A stretch of DNA of 46,960 nucleotides from an uncultured Oscillospiraceae bacterium (GTDB lineage: Bacteria; Bacillota; Clostridia; Oscillospirales; Oscillospiraceae): contig CAJTWF010000019.1 of assembly GCA_910579965.1 (NCBI GenBank), positions 1 through 46,960 on the forward strand. The letters are read 5' to 3'. The notes under the pieces are model-generated. The model had not been told where the DNA came from and ran no database searches. It worked only from the letters and a program-made list of their open reading frames with translations. Of this stretch, positions 23,096 to 31,285 are shown in pieces. The first letter of the stretch is position 1. Every line of letters starts with the position of its first letter. The position numbers and the translations under genes were made by a program.

Positions 23096-23893
23096 TCAAT
23101 CTCCCCCTCTCTTTTTATACAGCCGGTCAATCACCAGAATGGACAGGACAGCCATTGCACTCAAAATCAAGACGGTCTGCATTGTTGAGGGAATCAGGTA
23201 TTGCAGTTCCCCCAAGCTGCCCTTGACGCCATGCCGAACCATATCCCCCGCGCACCAGAGGTTTGTGAGGGGAATCGGCATCAGCCAGCACAAAAACTTC
23301 GGCAGGGCACCGAAACTGCTTTCGGCGGTCAGGCTTAACACGCTGTAAAAGATGCACAGCAGAACGGAGAAGATATAGGTCTTGCTGAAAAAGACCACCA
23401 GCACTACCAACGGCAGGGTGCCCGCCGTGACGAAAACTCCCATCTCTACCGCCACCCACAGCTTGTAGCCCAGCCCGCCCACCTCGGCAATCAGGCTCCC
23501 GCAGACAATGGTGACGGCGGCTGTGGACAGGCAGAAGATCAGCCCGAACAGGAACAGAACGATAATTTTAGCGAAAATCATCTGGGTGCTGGTCACCGGG
23601 ATGGTCCGCAGGTTTTTGAAGGTGTCGTTGTCCCGTTCCATAAAGAACAGCATGGCGGCGATGACGCCGATGACGCAGGGCAGAAGCAGCTCCACCCCAT
23701 AGCCCAGGACAAACTGGTAAAAGTCGTCAAAGAGCTCGGCTTTCGTGTCGTACCGCTCCATCATGCGGGGCGTCAGCATCATCAGTGCCAGCGGGGGCGG
23801 GAACAGGAACGCAGAGAGGATTACAAAAGGAATGAACTTCTTCCGTTTCAGCTTCTGAAGCTCACAGGAAATCAGCTTAAGCAATCCCCTCAC
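23096..23893 (-). CDS. ABC-2 type transporter permease
   Basis: This 265-residue paralogue has six predicted spans: an N-terminal LLKLISCELQKLKRKKFIPF, LPCVIGVIAAMLFFMERDNDTFKNLRTIPVTSTQ in the conserved cytoplasmic-loop position, and a GFxxLP-like C-terminal half. Its first 17 bases overlap the ATPase gene end, which indicates translational coupling. Two different permeases with one ATPase is the composition of the lantibiotic-immunity exporters (EpiFEG, CprABC). The substrate range is not readable from sequence. Confidence 0.88.
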   Translation of the reverse strand: MRGLLKLISCELQKLKRKKFIPFVILSAFLFPPPLALMMLTPRMMERYDTKAELFDDFYQFVLGYGVELLLPCVIGVIAAMLFFMERDNDTFKNLRTIPVTSTQMIFAKIIVLFLFGLIFCLSTAAVTIVCGSLIAEVGGLGYKLWVAVEMGVFVTAGTLPLVVLVVFFSKTYIFSVLLCIFYSVLSLTAESSFGALPKFLCWLMPIPLTNLWCAGDMVRHGVKGSLGELQYLIPSTMQTVLILSAMAVLSILVIDRLYKKRGGD

Positions 23894-24800
23894 CCCCGGT
23901 CACCCGTTTGAAGTAATCCTCCAGGCTTTCCTCCACAGTTGCGGCCTCCGACACCTCCAGACCATACTGCACAAAGGCAGAAACGATCTTTGCCACGGGG
24001 ACCTTGGAAGAATCCAGCCGCAGATGTTGGCCGTCCTGTACGGTAAACTGATTTTCGTGGAAAGCACTGTTCAAGACCTCCGCCGCCCGCCCCGTGTCGG
24101 AGACTGTGAAGCGGATATACCGGTCGCTCTTGGCTTCCAGGTCCACAAGGCTCTCCTCCTCCAGCAGCACACCGTGGTCGATGATGCCGATGTCGTCCGC
24201 CAGCAGCGCCACCTCGGAGAGAATGTGGCTAGAGATCAGGATGGTCTTGCCCCGCTCATCGCACAGCGCCCGGATGAAGGAGCGCACCTCCGCGATGCCG
24301 ATGGGGTCCAGGCCGTTGATGGGCTCGTCCAGGATCAGCAGCTCCGGGTCGTGCATCACCGCCAGGGCGATGGCCAGCCGCTGCTTCATACCCAGGGAGT
24401 ATTGGGAAAAGAGCTTTTTATCCCGGTAGGGCAGGCCCACCAGCTCCAGGGCGCTTTTGATTGCGTCTTGGTTTTTCAGTCCCCGCAGGGCAGCGAAAAT
24501 GCGCAGGTTCTCCGTTCCCGTCAGGTTGGGATAAAAGCCGGGGGATTCAATCAGGCTGCCGATGCGGGGCAGCAGCTTCTTCTCGTTACCAAGCAGGGAC
24601 TTCCCCCAGATCGTCACTTCCCCTGACGTGGGCTGGGTCAGGCCCAGCAGCATCTTCATGGTGGTGGTTTTTCCGGCTCCGTTTCGGCCCAGCAGACCGT
24701 AGATGCGGCCTCTTTGAACATGGATGTTCAGCTCCGCCACGCTCTTTTGGGTCCCGTACTGTTTGGTCAGCTGTTTTGTTTCGATGATGATTTCGCTCAT
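23877..24800 (-). CDS. ABC transporter ATP-binding protein (BcrA/EpiF type)
   Basis: This 307-residue ATPase has Walker A GLLGRNGAGKTTT near 36-48, the Q-loop segment, the signature YSLGMKQRLAIALAV, Walker B LLILDEPINGLDP and the switch His in ILISSHILSE. The C-terminal 80 residues form an accessory domain usual for bacitracin/lantibiotic exporters. ATG 24800 is preceded by GGAGGTAACCGCT. It heads the operon ATPase-permease-permease-yxeA, which faces the response-regulator gene across a 146-base region carrying four CCTTGAG repeats. Confidence 0.93.
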   Translation of the reverse strand: MSEIIIETKQLTKQYGTQKSVAELNIHVQRGRIYGLLGRNGAGKTTTMKMLLGLTQPTSGEVTIWGKSLLGNEKKLLPRIGSLIESPGFYPNLTGTENLRIFAALRGLKNQDAIKSALELVGLPYRDKKLFSQYSLGMKQRLAIALAVMHDPELLILDEPINGLDPIGIAEVRSFIRALCDERGKTILISSHILSEVALLADDIGIIDHGVLLEEESLVDLEAKSDRYIRFTVSDTGRAAEVLNSAFHENQFTVQDGQHLRLDSSKVPVAKIVSAFVQYGLEVSEAATVEESLEDYFKRVTGGEGIA

Positions 24801-24824
24801 AGCGGTTACCTCCTTTATGGGGTC

Positions 24825-24923
24825 AATATACAACACCATCCTTGAGCGATCCTTGAGGGAACCTTGAGATAACCTTGAGATTGCGCCGGCGGCATATACA
24901 ATTTTTAGTTTCTGCGCTATAAT
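24825..24923. promoter_or_regulatory. Divergent control region with four CCTTGAG repeats
   Basis: CCTTGAG starts at 24840, 24851, 24862 and 24873, an exact 11-bp period, so all lie on one face of the helix. On the minus side a TATATT -10 box (24830-24825) follows the last repeat by 9 bases, with no good -35, as expected for an activated promoter of the ABC operon. On the plus side TATACA (24895-24900) and TATAAT (24918-24923), spaced 17 bp, form the promoter of the regulator genes. The repeats are the obvious binding site for the adjacent OmpR-type regulator. Confidence 0.8.
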
Positions 24924-24946
24924 GAGTGCGGACAGGAGGGGCTTAT

Positions 24947-25642
24947 ATGCTGGACAGAGAAATCCTCGTTGTGGACGATGAAAAAGATTTGCGGACAATG
25001 ATCCGCTCCATTTTTGAGAGCGCCGGATATACACAGATTACAACAGCGGCCTCCGGGCAAGAGGCGCTGGCGGTGATGGCGAAAAAAATACCCGGCATCA
25101 TCATTCTGGATGTGATGATGCCGGATATGGACGGGTTTGAACTGCTCCAGGAAATTCGGGCTGTCAGCAAAGTTCCCGTTCTTATGCTCACCGCGAAGGG
25201 AGAAGCCGAGGACCGCTTTGCCGGGTTCGAGCTGGGGGCGGACGATTATCTGGTCAAGCCTTTTCTCCCGAAGGAATTGCTGCTGCGGGTCCAGGCGATT
25301 TTGAAACGGGCCTATCCTGAAAAAGAGCGGGTTGTTACGCTGAACGCTGCCGCGGTGGATTTGGACCGGGCGGAGGTTATCCGAGATGGACAGCGGACGC
25401 CGCTGACCGCGAAGGAGTACAGCATTTTTGAAAAGCTGGCGGAGAATGCGGGCCGGATCGTCACTATCGGCGTTCTCTGTCAGACGCTGTGCGGGGACAT
25501 CTGGCAGGGGTATGAGACAACGCTGATGACCCATATCCGGCATCTGCGGGAGAAGATCGAGGAAAATCCGTCAAAGCCCGTATCGCTCCTGACGGTGAAG
25601 GGCCTGGGGTATAAGCTGGTGGTAAAGGAGCCGGAGAAATGA
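24947..25642 (+). CDS. OmpR/PhoB-family response regulator
   Basis: This 231-residue protein has a receiver domain (LVVDDEKDLRTMI, phospho-acceptor Asp55 in ILDVMMPD, the conserved Thr/Lys in MLTAKGEAEDR and DDYLVKPF) and a C-terminal winged-helix domain (LTAKEYSIFEKLAEN, TTLMTHIRHLREKIEE, VKGLGYKL). It likely activates the divergent ABC transporter operon through the CCTTGAG array. ATG 24947 follows GGAGGGGCTTAT. The stop overlaps the kinase start as ATGA. Confidence 0.95.
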   Translation: MLDREILVVDDEKDLRTMIRSIFESAGYTQITTAASGQEALAVMAKKIPGIIILDVMMPDMDGFELLQEIRAVSKVPVLMLTAKGEAEDRFAGFELGADDYLVKPFLPKELLLRVQAILKRAYPEKERVVTLNAAAVDLDRAEVIRDGQRTPLTAKEYSIFEKLAENAGRIVTIGVLCQTLCGDIWQGYETTLMTHIRHLREKIEENPSKPVSLLTVKGLGYKLVVKEPEK

Positions 25643-27009
25643 AACCTGTGGAACGCTTCTTTCGGAAATACTTTTTATCTATGGTGGGCATCATCGTGCT
25701 GTTCCTGCTACTCAATGTTGTCCTGTTTTTCTCTGTGCTGATCTGGGCCTGGCAGACCTCGGAGACACCGGACCTCTCCATGAGCGAAATCTGTGACAGG
25801 ATTACTCTGGACGGAACAGGACATTTGACGGCGGCTGGGGAGCTGGCCGAAATGTTGGAAGAACATCACGCCTGGGCCATGGTTTTGGACGATATAGGAA
25901 CGGTCATTTTTCAGAGCAGACTGCCGGAGGAATTGCCCCGGCGGTACACGGCAGCGGATGTGGCAAAATTCAGCCGGTGGTATTTGGGGGATTATCCGGT
26001 CTATGTGCAGGAGCATCCCCAGGGGCTATTGGTAGTGGGCGGCGAAAAGGGCAGTCAGGCGAAGTATTACTTTTCCGTCAGTGAGAGCTATGCGAGAAAA
26101 CTGCTTGTCGGGCTGGCTGCCGTCTTTCTGACCAATATCATTGTGGTGGTCCTGCTGATTTGGAAGAACACCCGGCACGTTGAAAAGGCGGTCACGCCCA
26201 TTTTGCGGGGGATCGAAACGGTTTCCTCCGGCCAGCCAGTCAGCCTCCCGGAGAAGGGAGAATTGGCGGAGATCAACCGGCAGCTCAACAAGGCAGGGAC
26301 TTTTATTGCCAAAAAGGACAGCGCCCGCGCCGACTGGATCAGAGGTGTTTCCCATGACGTGCGGACGCCCCTCTCGGTGATTTTGGGCTTTGCCGGACAG
26401 TTGGAGGATGACCAAACACTTCCAATCTCTGCCCGTGAACAGGCGTCCTATATCCGCAGACAGGGGGAGAAGCTGCGGAGCCTGATTTCCGATCTGAACC
26501 TCACGTCCAGGCTGGAGTATTCCATGCAGCCCCTTCGGATGGAGAAAGTCTATTTCGTGGAGCTGGCGCGGCAAGTCGTCTGTGAGTTTTTGGACGGCGG
26601 GTTAGAGGCGCGGTATCAAATTGTGTTCGATTCCAGCCAGGAGAGCGAAACAGCGTCCATCATGGGGGACGAGGCCCTGCTGAAACGCGCGCTGTATAAT
26701 TTGATTCAGAACAGCATCATTCACAATCCCAAAGGGTGCGTTATTTCTGTTTCCGTAGCACGAAATGAAACCGGTATAACCACCATGGTATCAGATGACG
26801 GCATAGGCGTATCCGCTGAGAAGCTGGAGAAATTAAGAGCGACGGCGCATCATTTGGAAAGCACCGATGAAAGATTGAACCTGAGACACGGCTTAGGCGT
26901 TCTGTTGGTTCGACAGATTGTTGAGGCACATCATGGCACAGTGAAAATTGAAAGTGCACCGCAAAATGGGTATCAGACAGTTTTAGTCTTTCCCGGCGGG
27001 GAACCATAA
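25639..27009 (+). CDS. Membrane sensor histidine kinase
   Basis: This 456-residue kinase has a first span at about 13-37, an extracytoplasmic domain of about 110 residues and a second span at about 152-174. A HAMP-like linker (KAVTPILRGIETVSSGQPV) leads to the dimerisation domain with His239 in GVSHDVRTPLSVILGF. The ATP-binding domain shows the N-box LIQNSIIHN and DDGIGVSAEKLEKL, LRHGLGVLLVRQI. A mid-size external domain plus the linked peptide exporter resembles the CprK/YxdK kinases that answer cationic peptides. The ligand is inferred only from context. Confidence 0.93.
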   Translation: MKPVERFFRKYFLSMVGIIVLFLLLNVVLFFSVLIWAWQTSETPDLSMSEICDRITLDGTGHLTAAGELAEMLEEHHAWAMVLDDIGTVIFQSRLPEELPRRYTAADVAKFSRWYLGDYPVYVQEHPQGLLVVGGEKGSQAKYYFSVSESYARKLLVGLAAVFLTNIIVVVLLIWKNTRHVEKAVTPILRGIETVSSGQPVSLPEKGELAEINRQLNKAGTFIAKKDSARADWIRGVSHDVRTPLSVILGFAGQLEDDQTLPISAREQASYIRRQGEKLRSLISDLNLTSRLEYSMQPLRMEKVYFVELARQVVCEFLDGGLEARYQIVFDSSQESETASIMGDEALLKRALYNLIQNSIIHNPKGCVISVSVARNETGITTMVSDDGIGVSAEKLEKLRATAHHLESTDERLNLRHGLGVLLVRQIVEAHHGTVKIESAPQNGYQTVLVFPGGEP

Positions 27010-27012
27010 AGC

Positions 27013-27042
27013 AACGGAGAACGCTTACATGCGTTCTCCGTT
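27013..27042 (+). terminator. Terminator after the sensor kinase
   Basis: AACGGAGAACGC (27013-27024) pairs perfectly with 27031-27042 around TTACAT, followed by ACCCTTTATTT. It ends the regulator-kinase operon four bases after the kinase stop. Confidence 0.75.
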
Positions 27043-27082
27043 ACCCTTTATTTGATTCAGCTATAAACCAATTCCGCAAAAA

Positions 27083-28080
27083 ATGGGCCTGGTGTAAAAT
27101 CTTGGGTAAGCGAAATTCGACAAAGTCAAAAAGAGGAGCGATGGAAAGGCACAGGCGGAGGGCTGAATCCCTTGGCCGCTGGGGGGCCCGGCGTGCGGGG
27201 CAGTATGCACGCCACAGGTGTGAATGTCGGCCCGTCTGCCGGGACATTCTGCAGCCAGGAATCAGCCGGCAGCACGATTGGAGAACATGATCTCCAGCTG
27301 GCTGAGTACCAGGTCCCAGTTCTGACATCTGGTACGCCAGCGTTTCGTGATGCGCCGAGAGGCCAGGTAGAGCATCCTGCGCAGGGAATCATCGTTGGTA
27401 AAGCTGGGTTTGTTTTTCGTAATCTGCCGGAATTGGCGGTTGAGGCCTTCGATGATATTCGTCGTGTATATGATTTTACGAACCTCGGGCGGATATTCAT
27501 AGAAGGTGCTCAGGACTTCCCAATTTTCCTCCCAGCTTTTCACGCAGGAGGGGTACTGCTTTCTCCATTTCTCCGAGAACCGAAGCAGGTTTTCTTCCGC
27601 CTCATCCAGCGTGACGGAGGTATAGATTTTCTTCAGGTCAGCCGCCACCTGCTTGACGTCCTTCCAACTGACAAAGCGGGTGGAGGAGCGAATCTGATGG
27701 ACGATGCAGCGCTGCAGACGGCTCTGGGGATACACCGCACGGATGGCTTCCATCATCCCGCACAGGCCGTCCGTGCAGAACAGATACACATCCATAACTC
27801 CCCTGCTTTTGAGGTCATTCAACACATTCAGCCAGAATTTGCTGCTCTCATGCTCTCCGATCCATACTCCGAGGATGTCCTTCCGTCCATCCATGGCGAT
27901 CCCCAGAACCACGTAAGCCGCCTTTGTTACATACCGGTGATCTTCCCGTACCTTGTAGTGGATGGCGTCCATAAAAACGAAGGGATACACCGCTTCCAGA
28001 GGCCGGTTCTGCCATGCCGTCACCTCCGGCATGATCTTCTCTGTAATCTTCGTCACCAGATCCGGCGAGATCTCCACATC
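27083..28080 (-). pseudogene. IS256-family element, 5'-truncated transposase
   Basis: The 271-residue frame at 28077-27262 covers the catalytic part of an IS256/Mutator transposase. The first Asp is in FVFMDAIHYKVRE, the second in LFCTDGLCGMMEAI with the following C-x(2)-H of CIVHQIRSSTRFVSW, and the Glu is in TTNIIEGLNRQFR. Roughly the first 120-130 residues are missing: the frame runs into an IS630 terminal repeat at about 28081, which evidently interrupted it. Bases 27083-27261 look like the 3' flank of the IS, with a possible end at TGGGCCTGGTGTAAAATC. Transposition activity is unlikely. Confidence 0.85.
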
Positions 28081-28327
28081 ATATAATACTATTTCTTGAT
28101 AAAATCATTTAAATTAGGTAAAGGATATGGTAAAATACATCAGGGAGATGAAAATGGCTGGCAGATATCAATTTAGTGAGGAAGAAATAAAAGCGATAGA
28201 GCAAAAACGCAAGGGAAATAAGGATAAACGAGCGGAAGCCAGATTGAAAGCGCTGGAACTTCGTGCAAAGGGGCCAAAGCCCACGAGGCAGCAGCAGCAA
28301 CAGGATTTCATGATACAAACGGCTTAA
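28081..28327 (+). mobile_element. IS630-family left end with N-terminal transposase fragment
   Basis: The terminal repeat (28081-28115, TACTATTTCTTGATAAAATC core) is followed by ATG 28139 and a frame reading MAGRYQFSEEEIKAIEQKR, DKRAEARLKALELRAKG. This is the N-terminus of the same transposase whose shortened copies lie at 20.0-20.35 kb and 46.3-46.96 kb. The frame ends in TAA at 28325-28327 after about 62 codons of an enzyme normally over 300 residues. It is a remnant and marks the truncation point of the neighbouring IS256 element. Confidence 0.8.
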
Positions 28328-28614
28328 GCAGAATGGACAGATATTTCGTAGTCTTTGGGTTTCATAGCTCTAGTTTATCACAGTTTTGCTCCCTTTTCCC
28401 AGACCTTTTCTCGCTAAACTAACGGGATAATCATATTGGAAATTTTAAAAGTGATAAAGCGGCCGATGTTAAATTGGGATAAAAAAAAGAAATCGAATGT
28501 CGAAATGATCCAGATGTCTGTACCCCTAATAATCTCCCTAAGTTGGACCAATTTTTAACAGAAGTCATATTTGTATTTAATAGAGCTAGCACATATATCC
28601 CCCCCTGGTAACTA
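28328..28614. other. AT-rich gene-free spacer
   Basis: I see no supportable gene, strong hairpin or promoter here. The composition is clearly lower in GC than the genes on the right, consistent with leftover mobile-element DNA between the IS630 fragment and the hybrid-kinase promoter. Confidence 0.5.
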
Positions 28615-28642
28615 TTGACACTCTGACAAAAAATAGTATAAT
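28615..28642 (+). promoter_or_regulatory. Near-consensus promoter of the hybrid kinase operon
   Basis: TTGACA (28615-28620) and TATAAT (28637-28642) match both sigma-A hexamers perfectly with a 16-bp spacer. A leader of about 100 bases with CTCTCC/GGAGAG arms follows before the kinase start. Confidence 0.85.
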
Positions 28643-28747
28643 GGGAGCGTAACATTAGACAGGACCCTCTCCCGGCAACAGCGGAGAGCTTCCTCCATAA
28701 GATGAATAGGGCGCAGCCCTCTCAGAGCATCGGAATGGAGATTGCCA

Positions 28748-31285
28748 ATGAACGAGAAGCCGTACAAGAAGGACAATCGAAAGGGCCTGCTCCTCTCCAT
28801 TGTACTGGTCTTTTGCATCTTGGGCACATTTGTCTACACGATATCGCGGAAGATATCCCAGGAGATGTCGGACGCCGCGATCCAGAGCCTGAGCGAGAGT
28901 CTGGATCTGATCGAATGTACCATTGAGGCGATACTGCGCAGCGAGGTAGAGTTCCAGACGCTGATCGCCCAGAAGATTGCCCAGACGGAGGACCCGGAGG
29001 CCTACATCCAGGCCTATGAGAAAAACCAGACCATGTCCAGGATATCGCTGATCCTGTCTGGAAAGACGTCCGGCGTCTCCAATACCGGCGAGCATTTTAC
29101 TGCGGAGGATCTGGACTTTTCTGCCGGCGGCACAATCATGGGGCTGCCGGTTTCCCAGTCCTATATCAACCATATGGGCACCTGGTCCTATACGGTCAAG
29201 TGCCCTATTATGCGCAACGGGCAGGAGATCGGAACCCTCTATGCCGAGTATATCTACGACGCCATTGACAAGTCCCTTCCGGAGGGCTTCTACAACCAGC
29301 AGGCGACGCTGTATATTATGGACACGGAGAGCGAGCGGTTCGTCCTCAAGCCCGAGGGCATGGGGATGCGGAGCGCGGGCCACCTCAACCTGACCGATTT
29401 CTACCGGGCGAACAGCATCCAGGACCCGAATATCCATGCGGAGGTGGAGGAGTGCCTGGAAAACGGGCAGGACATCCTTTTCTACCACGACATCCGGGGC
29501 GTAAAGGCCCTCAACTACATGTGGGCGGTCAACGACGGGACGATCTTTCTGGCGGGCTACGTGCCTCTGGAGGCCATTCAGCGGGAGGGGCGGATTGTCA
29601 CCTATAATATCATCGCCGTGGTGGCCTCCATGCTGGTGGCGTTCCTTCTGTGCATCTATCTCTACTATCGTAATTGGCGGCAGCAGGATAAGCTTCGGGA
29701 GGAGCAGGAGCTGGAGCGGAAAATCCATAGCCAGCAGCTCTCGGAGGCCCTGCGGGCCGCCCAGATCGCCAGCGAGTCCAAGACCACCTTCCTCTCCAAC
29801 ATGTCCCACGATATCCGCACGCCCATGAACGCGGTGCTGGGGTTCACCACACTCCTGGCCAGGGATGCGGACAATCCGGCCAAGGTCCGGGAATATACCA
29901 AAAAAATCACTTCCTCCGGCCAGCATCTGCTCAGCCTCATCAACGATATTCTGGACGTGTCGAAGATCGAGAGCGGAAAGGTTGTTCTGAACCTGGAGAA
30001 ATTTTCCCTCAACGACGTAGTCGCCTCCGTGGACGCCATCATCCAGCCCATGGCCAAGGCCAAGAGACAGAGCTTCCACCTGGAGGTGAACGGCGTCCGG
30101 CACGAGTACCTGCTGGGGGACGAGACGCGGATCAATCAGATCCTGATTAACCTCCTGTCCAACGCCGTCAAGTACACGCCCGAGGAGGGCCATATCTGGT
30201 TTCGTATCATCGGGCTCAAGCAGCGCTCCAGCCAGTACGAGCGGATTCGGATCGAGGTGGAGGACGACGGCTACGGGATGACCCCGGAGTACCTGGAGAC
30301 CATCTTTGACGCCTTCACCAGGGCGGAAAACAGCACCACCAACAAGGTCCAGGGCACCGGACTGGGCATGGCCATCACCAAGAGCATCGTAGAGCTCATG
30401 GGCGGGACCATCGAGGTCAGAAGCGAGGTAAACCAGGGCTCCCTCTTCCTGGTGGAGCTGGAGCTGCGTATTCTGGAGGAGCACGCGGACCGGAAATTCT
30501 GGGAGAATCGGGGGATCCGCCGGGTCCTGGCCATTATCGGGGACCAGGAGTGCCGCGAAAACGTTCGCGCCCTTGTGACCGGCGGGGGCCTGGAGGCGGA
30601 CATGGCCGCCAGCCTGGAGGAGGCCCTGGACCTGCTGGCCGGCAGCAGGGACTTCCAGCTGGTCCTGCTGGACTGGGAGGCCTTCAGCGGCGTACAGGCG
30701 GCCAGCGCCATCCGGGCGGCGACGCCCGCCCCCATTCTGCTCCTGGCGGAGTACGATGCGGAGGGGACGGAGGCGGTGCTGGAGACCGGCCGCACAGGCG
30801 TACTCGCCAAGCCCTTCTTCCTCTCCGCCTTCCGGCAGAAGGTGGAGGAGCTGTGGTCCGGCGGGGAGCCGGAGCCATTGCAGGACACCAGTCTGGAGGG
30901 GCTCCGCTTCCTGGCCGCGGAGGACAACGACATCAACGCGGAAATCCTGGCGGAGCTGCTGTCCATGGAGGGCGCAGACTGCGAAATCGTGGAGAACGGC
31001 CGTCTGGCGGTGGAGCGGTTCCAGCAGTCGGCGGAGGGAGAGTTTGACGCGATCCTGATGGATGTGCAGATGCCGGTCATGAACGGCCACGACGCCGCCC
31101 GGGCCATCCGCGCCTTGCCCCGGGACGACGCGGGGAGCATTCCCATCATCGCCATGACGGCCAACGCCTTCACCGAGGACGAGAAGGCGTCCCTGGACGC
31201 CGGCATGAGCGCCCACGTGGCAAAGCCCCTGGACCTGGGGCTCCTAAAGAAGGTCATCAGACAATGCAGAAAGGATGCGCTATAG
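28748..31285 (+). CDS. Hybrid sensor histidine kinase with two receiver domains
   Basis: This 845-residue protein has a first span at about 12-32, an extracytoplasmic sensor domain of about 245 residues and a second span at about 281-305. His354 in NMSHDIRTPMNA is the phosphorylation site. An ATP-binding domain follows (N-box INLLSNAVKYTPEEG, DDGYGM, GTGLGMAITKSIVEL). The first receiver-like domain (about 585-705) keeps Asp642 and a Lys but lacks the acidic pair, so it is degenerate. The second (about 717-840) is canonical, with AAEDND, Asp772 in ILMDVQMP, and MTANAF and KPL. No DNA-binding output is present, so the target regulator is elsewhere. It is followed without a gap by a solute-binding lipoprotein, a likely ligand-sensing partner. 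Confidence 0.93.
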   Translation: MNEKPYKKDNRKGLLLSIVLVFCILGTFVYTISRKISQEMSDAAIQSLSESLDLIECTIEAILRSEVEFQTLIAQKIAQTEDPEAYIQAYEKNQTMSRISLILSGKTSGVSNTGEHFTAEDLDFSAGGTIMGLPVSQSYINHMGTWSYTVKCPIMRNGQEIGTLYAEYIYDAIDKSLPEGFYNQQATLYIMDTESERFVLKPEGMGMRSAGHLNLTDFYRANSIQDPNIHAEVEECLENGQDILFYHDIRGVKALNYMWAVNDGTIFLAGYVPLEAIQREGRIVTYNIIAVVASMLVAFLLCIYLYYRNWRQQDKLREEQELERKIHSQQLSEALRAAQIASESKTTFLSNMSHDIRTPMNAVLGFTTLLARDADNPAKVREYTKKITSSGQHLLSLINDILDVSKIESGKVVLNLEKFSLNDVVASVDAIIQPMAKAKRQSFHLEVNGVRHEYLLGDETRINQILINLLSNAVKYTPEEGHIWFRIIGLKQRSSQYERIRIEVEDDGYGMTPEYLETIFDAFTRAENSTTNKVQGTGLGMAITKSIVELMGGTIEVRSEVNQGSLFLVELELRILEEHADRKFWENRGIRRVLAIIGDQECRENVRALVTGGGLEADMAASLEEALDLLAGSRDFQLVLLDWEAFSGVQAASAIRAATPAPILLLAEYDAEGTEAVLETGRTGVLAKPFFLSAFRQKVEELWSGGEPEPLQDTSLEGLRFLAAEDNDINAEILAELLSMEGADCEIVENGRLAVERFQQSAEGEFDAILMDVQMPVMNGHDAARAIRALPRDDAGSIPIIAMTANAFTEDEKASLDAGMSAHVAKPLDLGLLKKVIRQCRKDAL

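Noticed and set aside
27041..27328. Minus-strand open frame after the sensor kinase
   Set aside because: It overlaps the 3' flank of the IS256 element and has no ribosome site or recognisable family.
28650..28747. Leader of the hybrid kinase considered as a riboswitch (for example cyclic-di-GMP)
   Set aside because: Only a CTCTCC/GGAGAG stem and a short GGGC/GCCC stem are visible; conserved aptamer sequences were not found.
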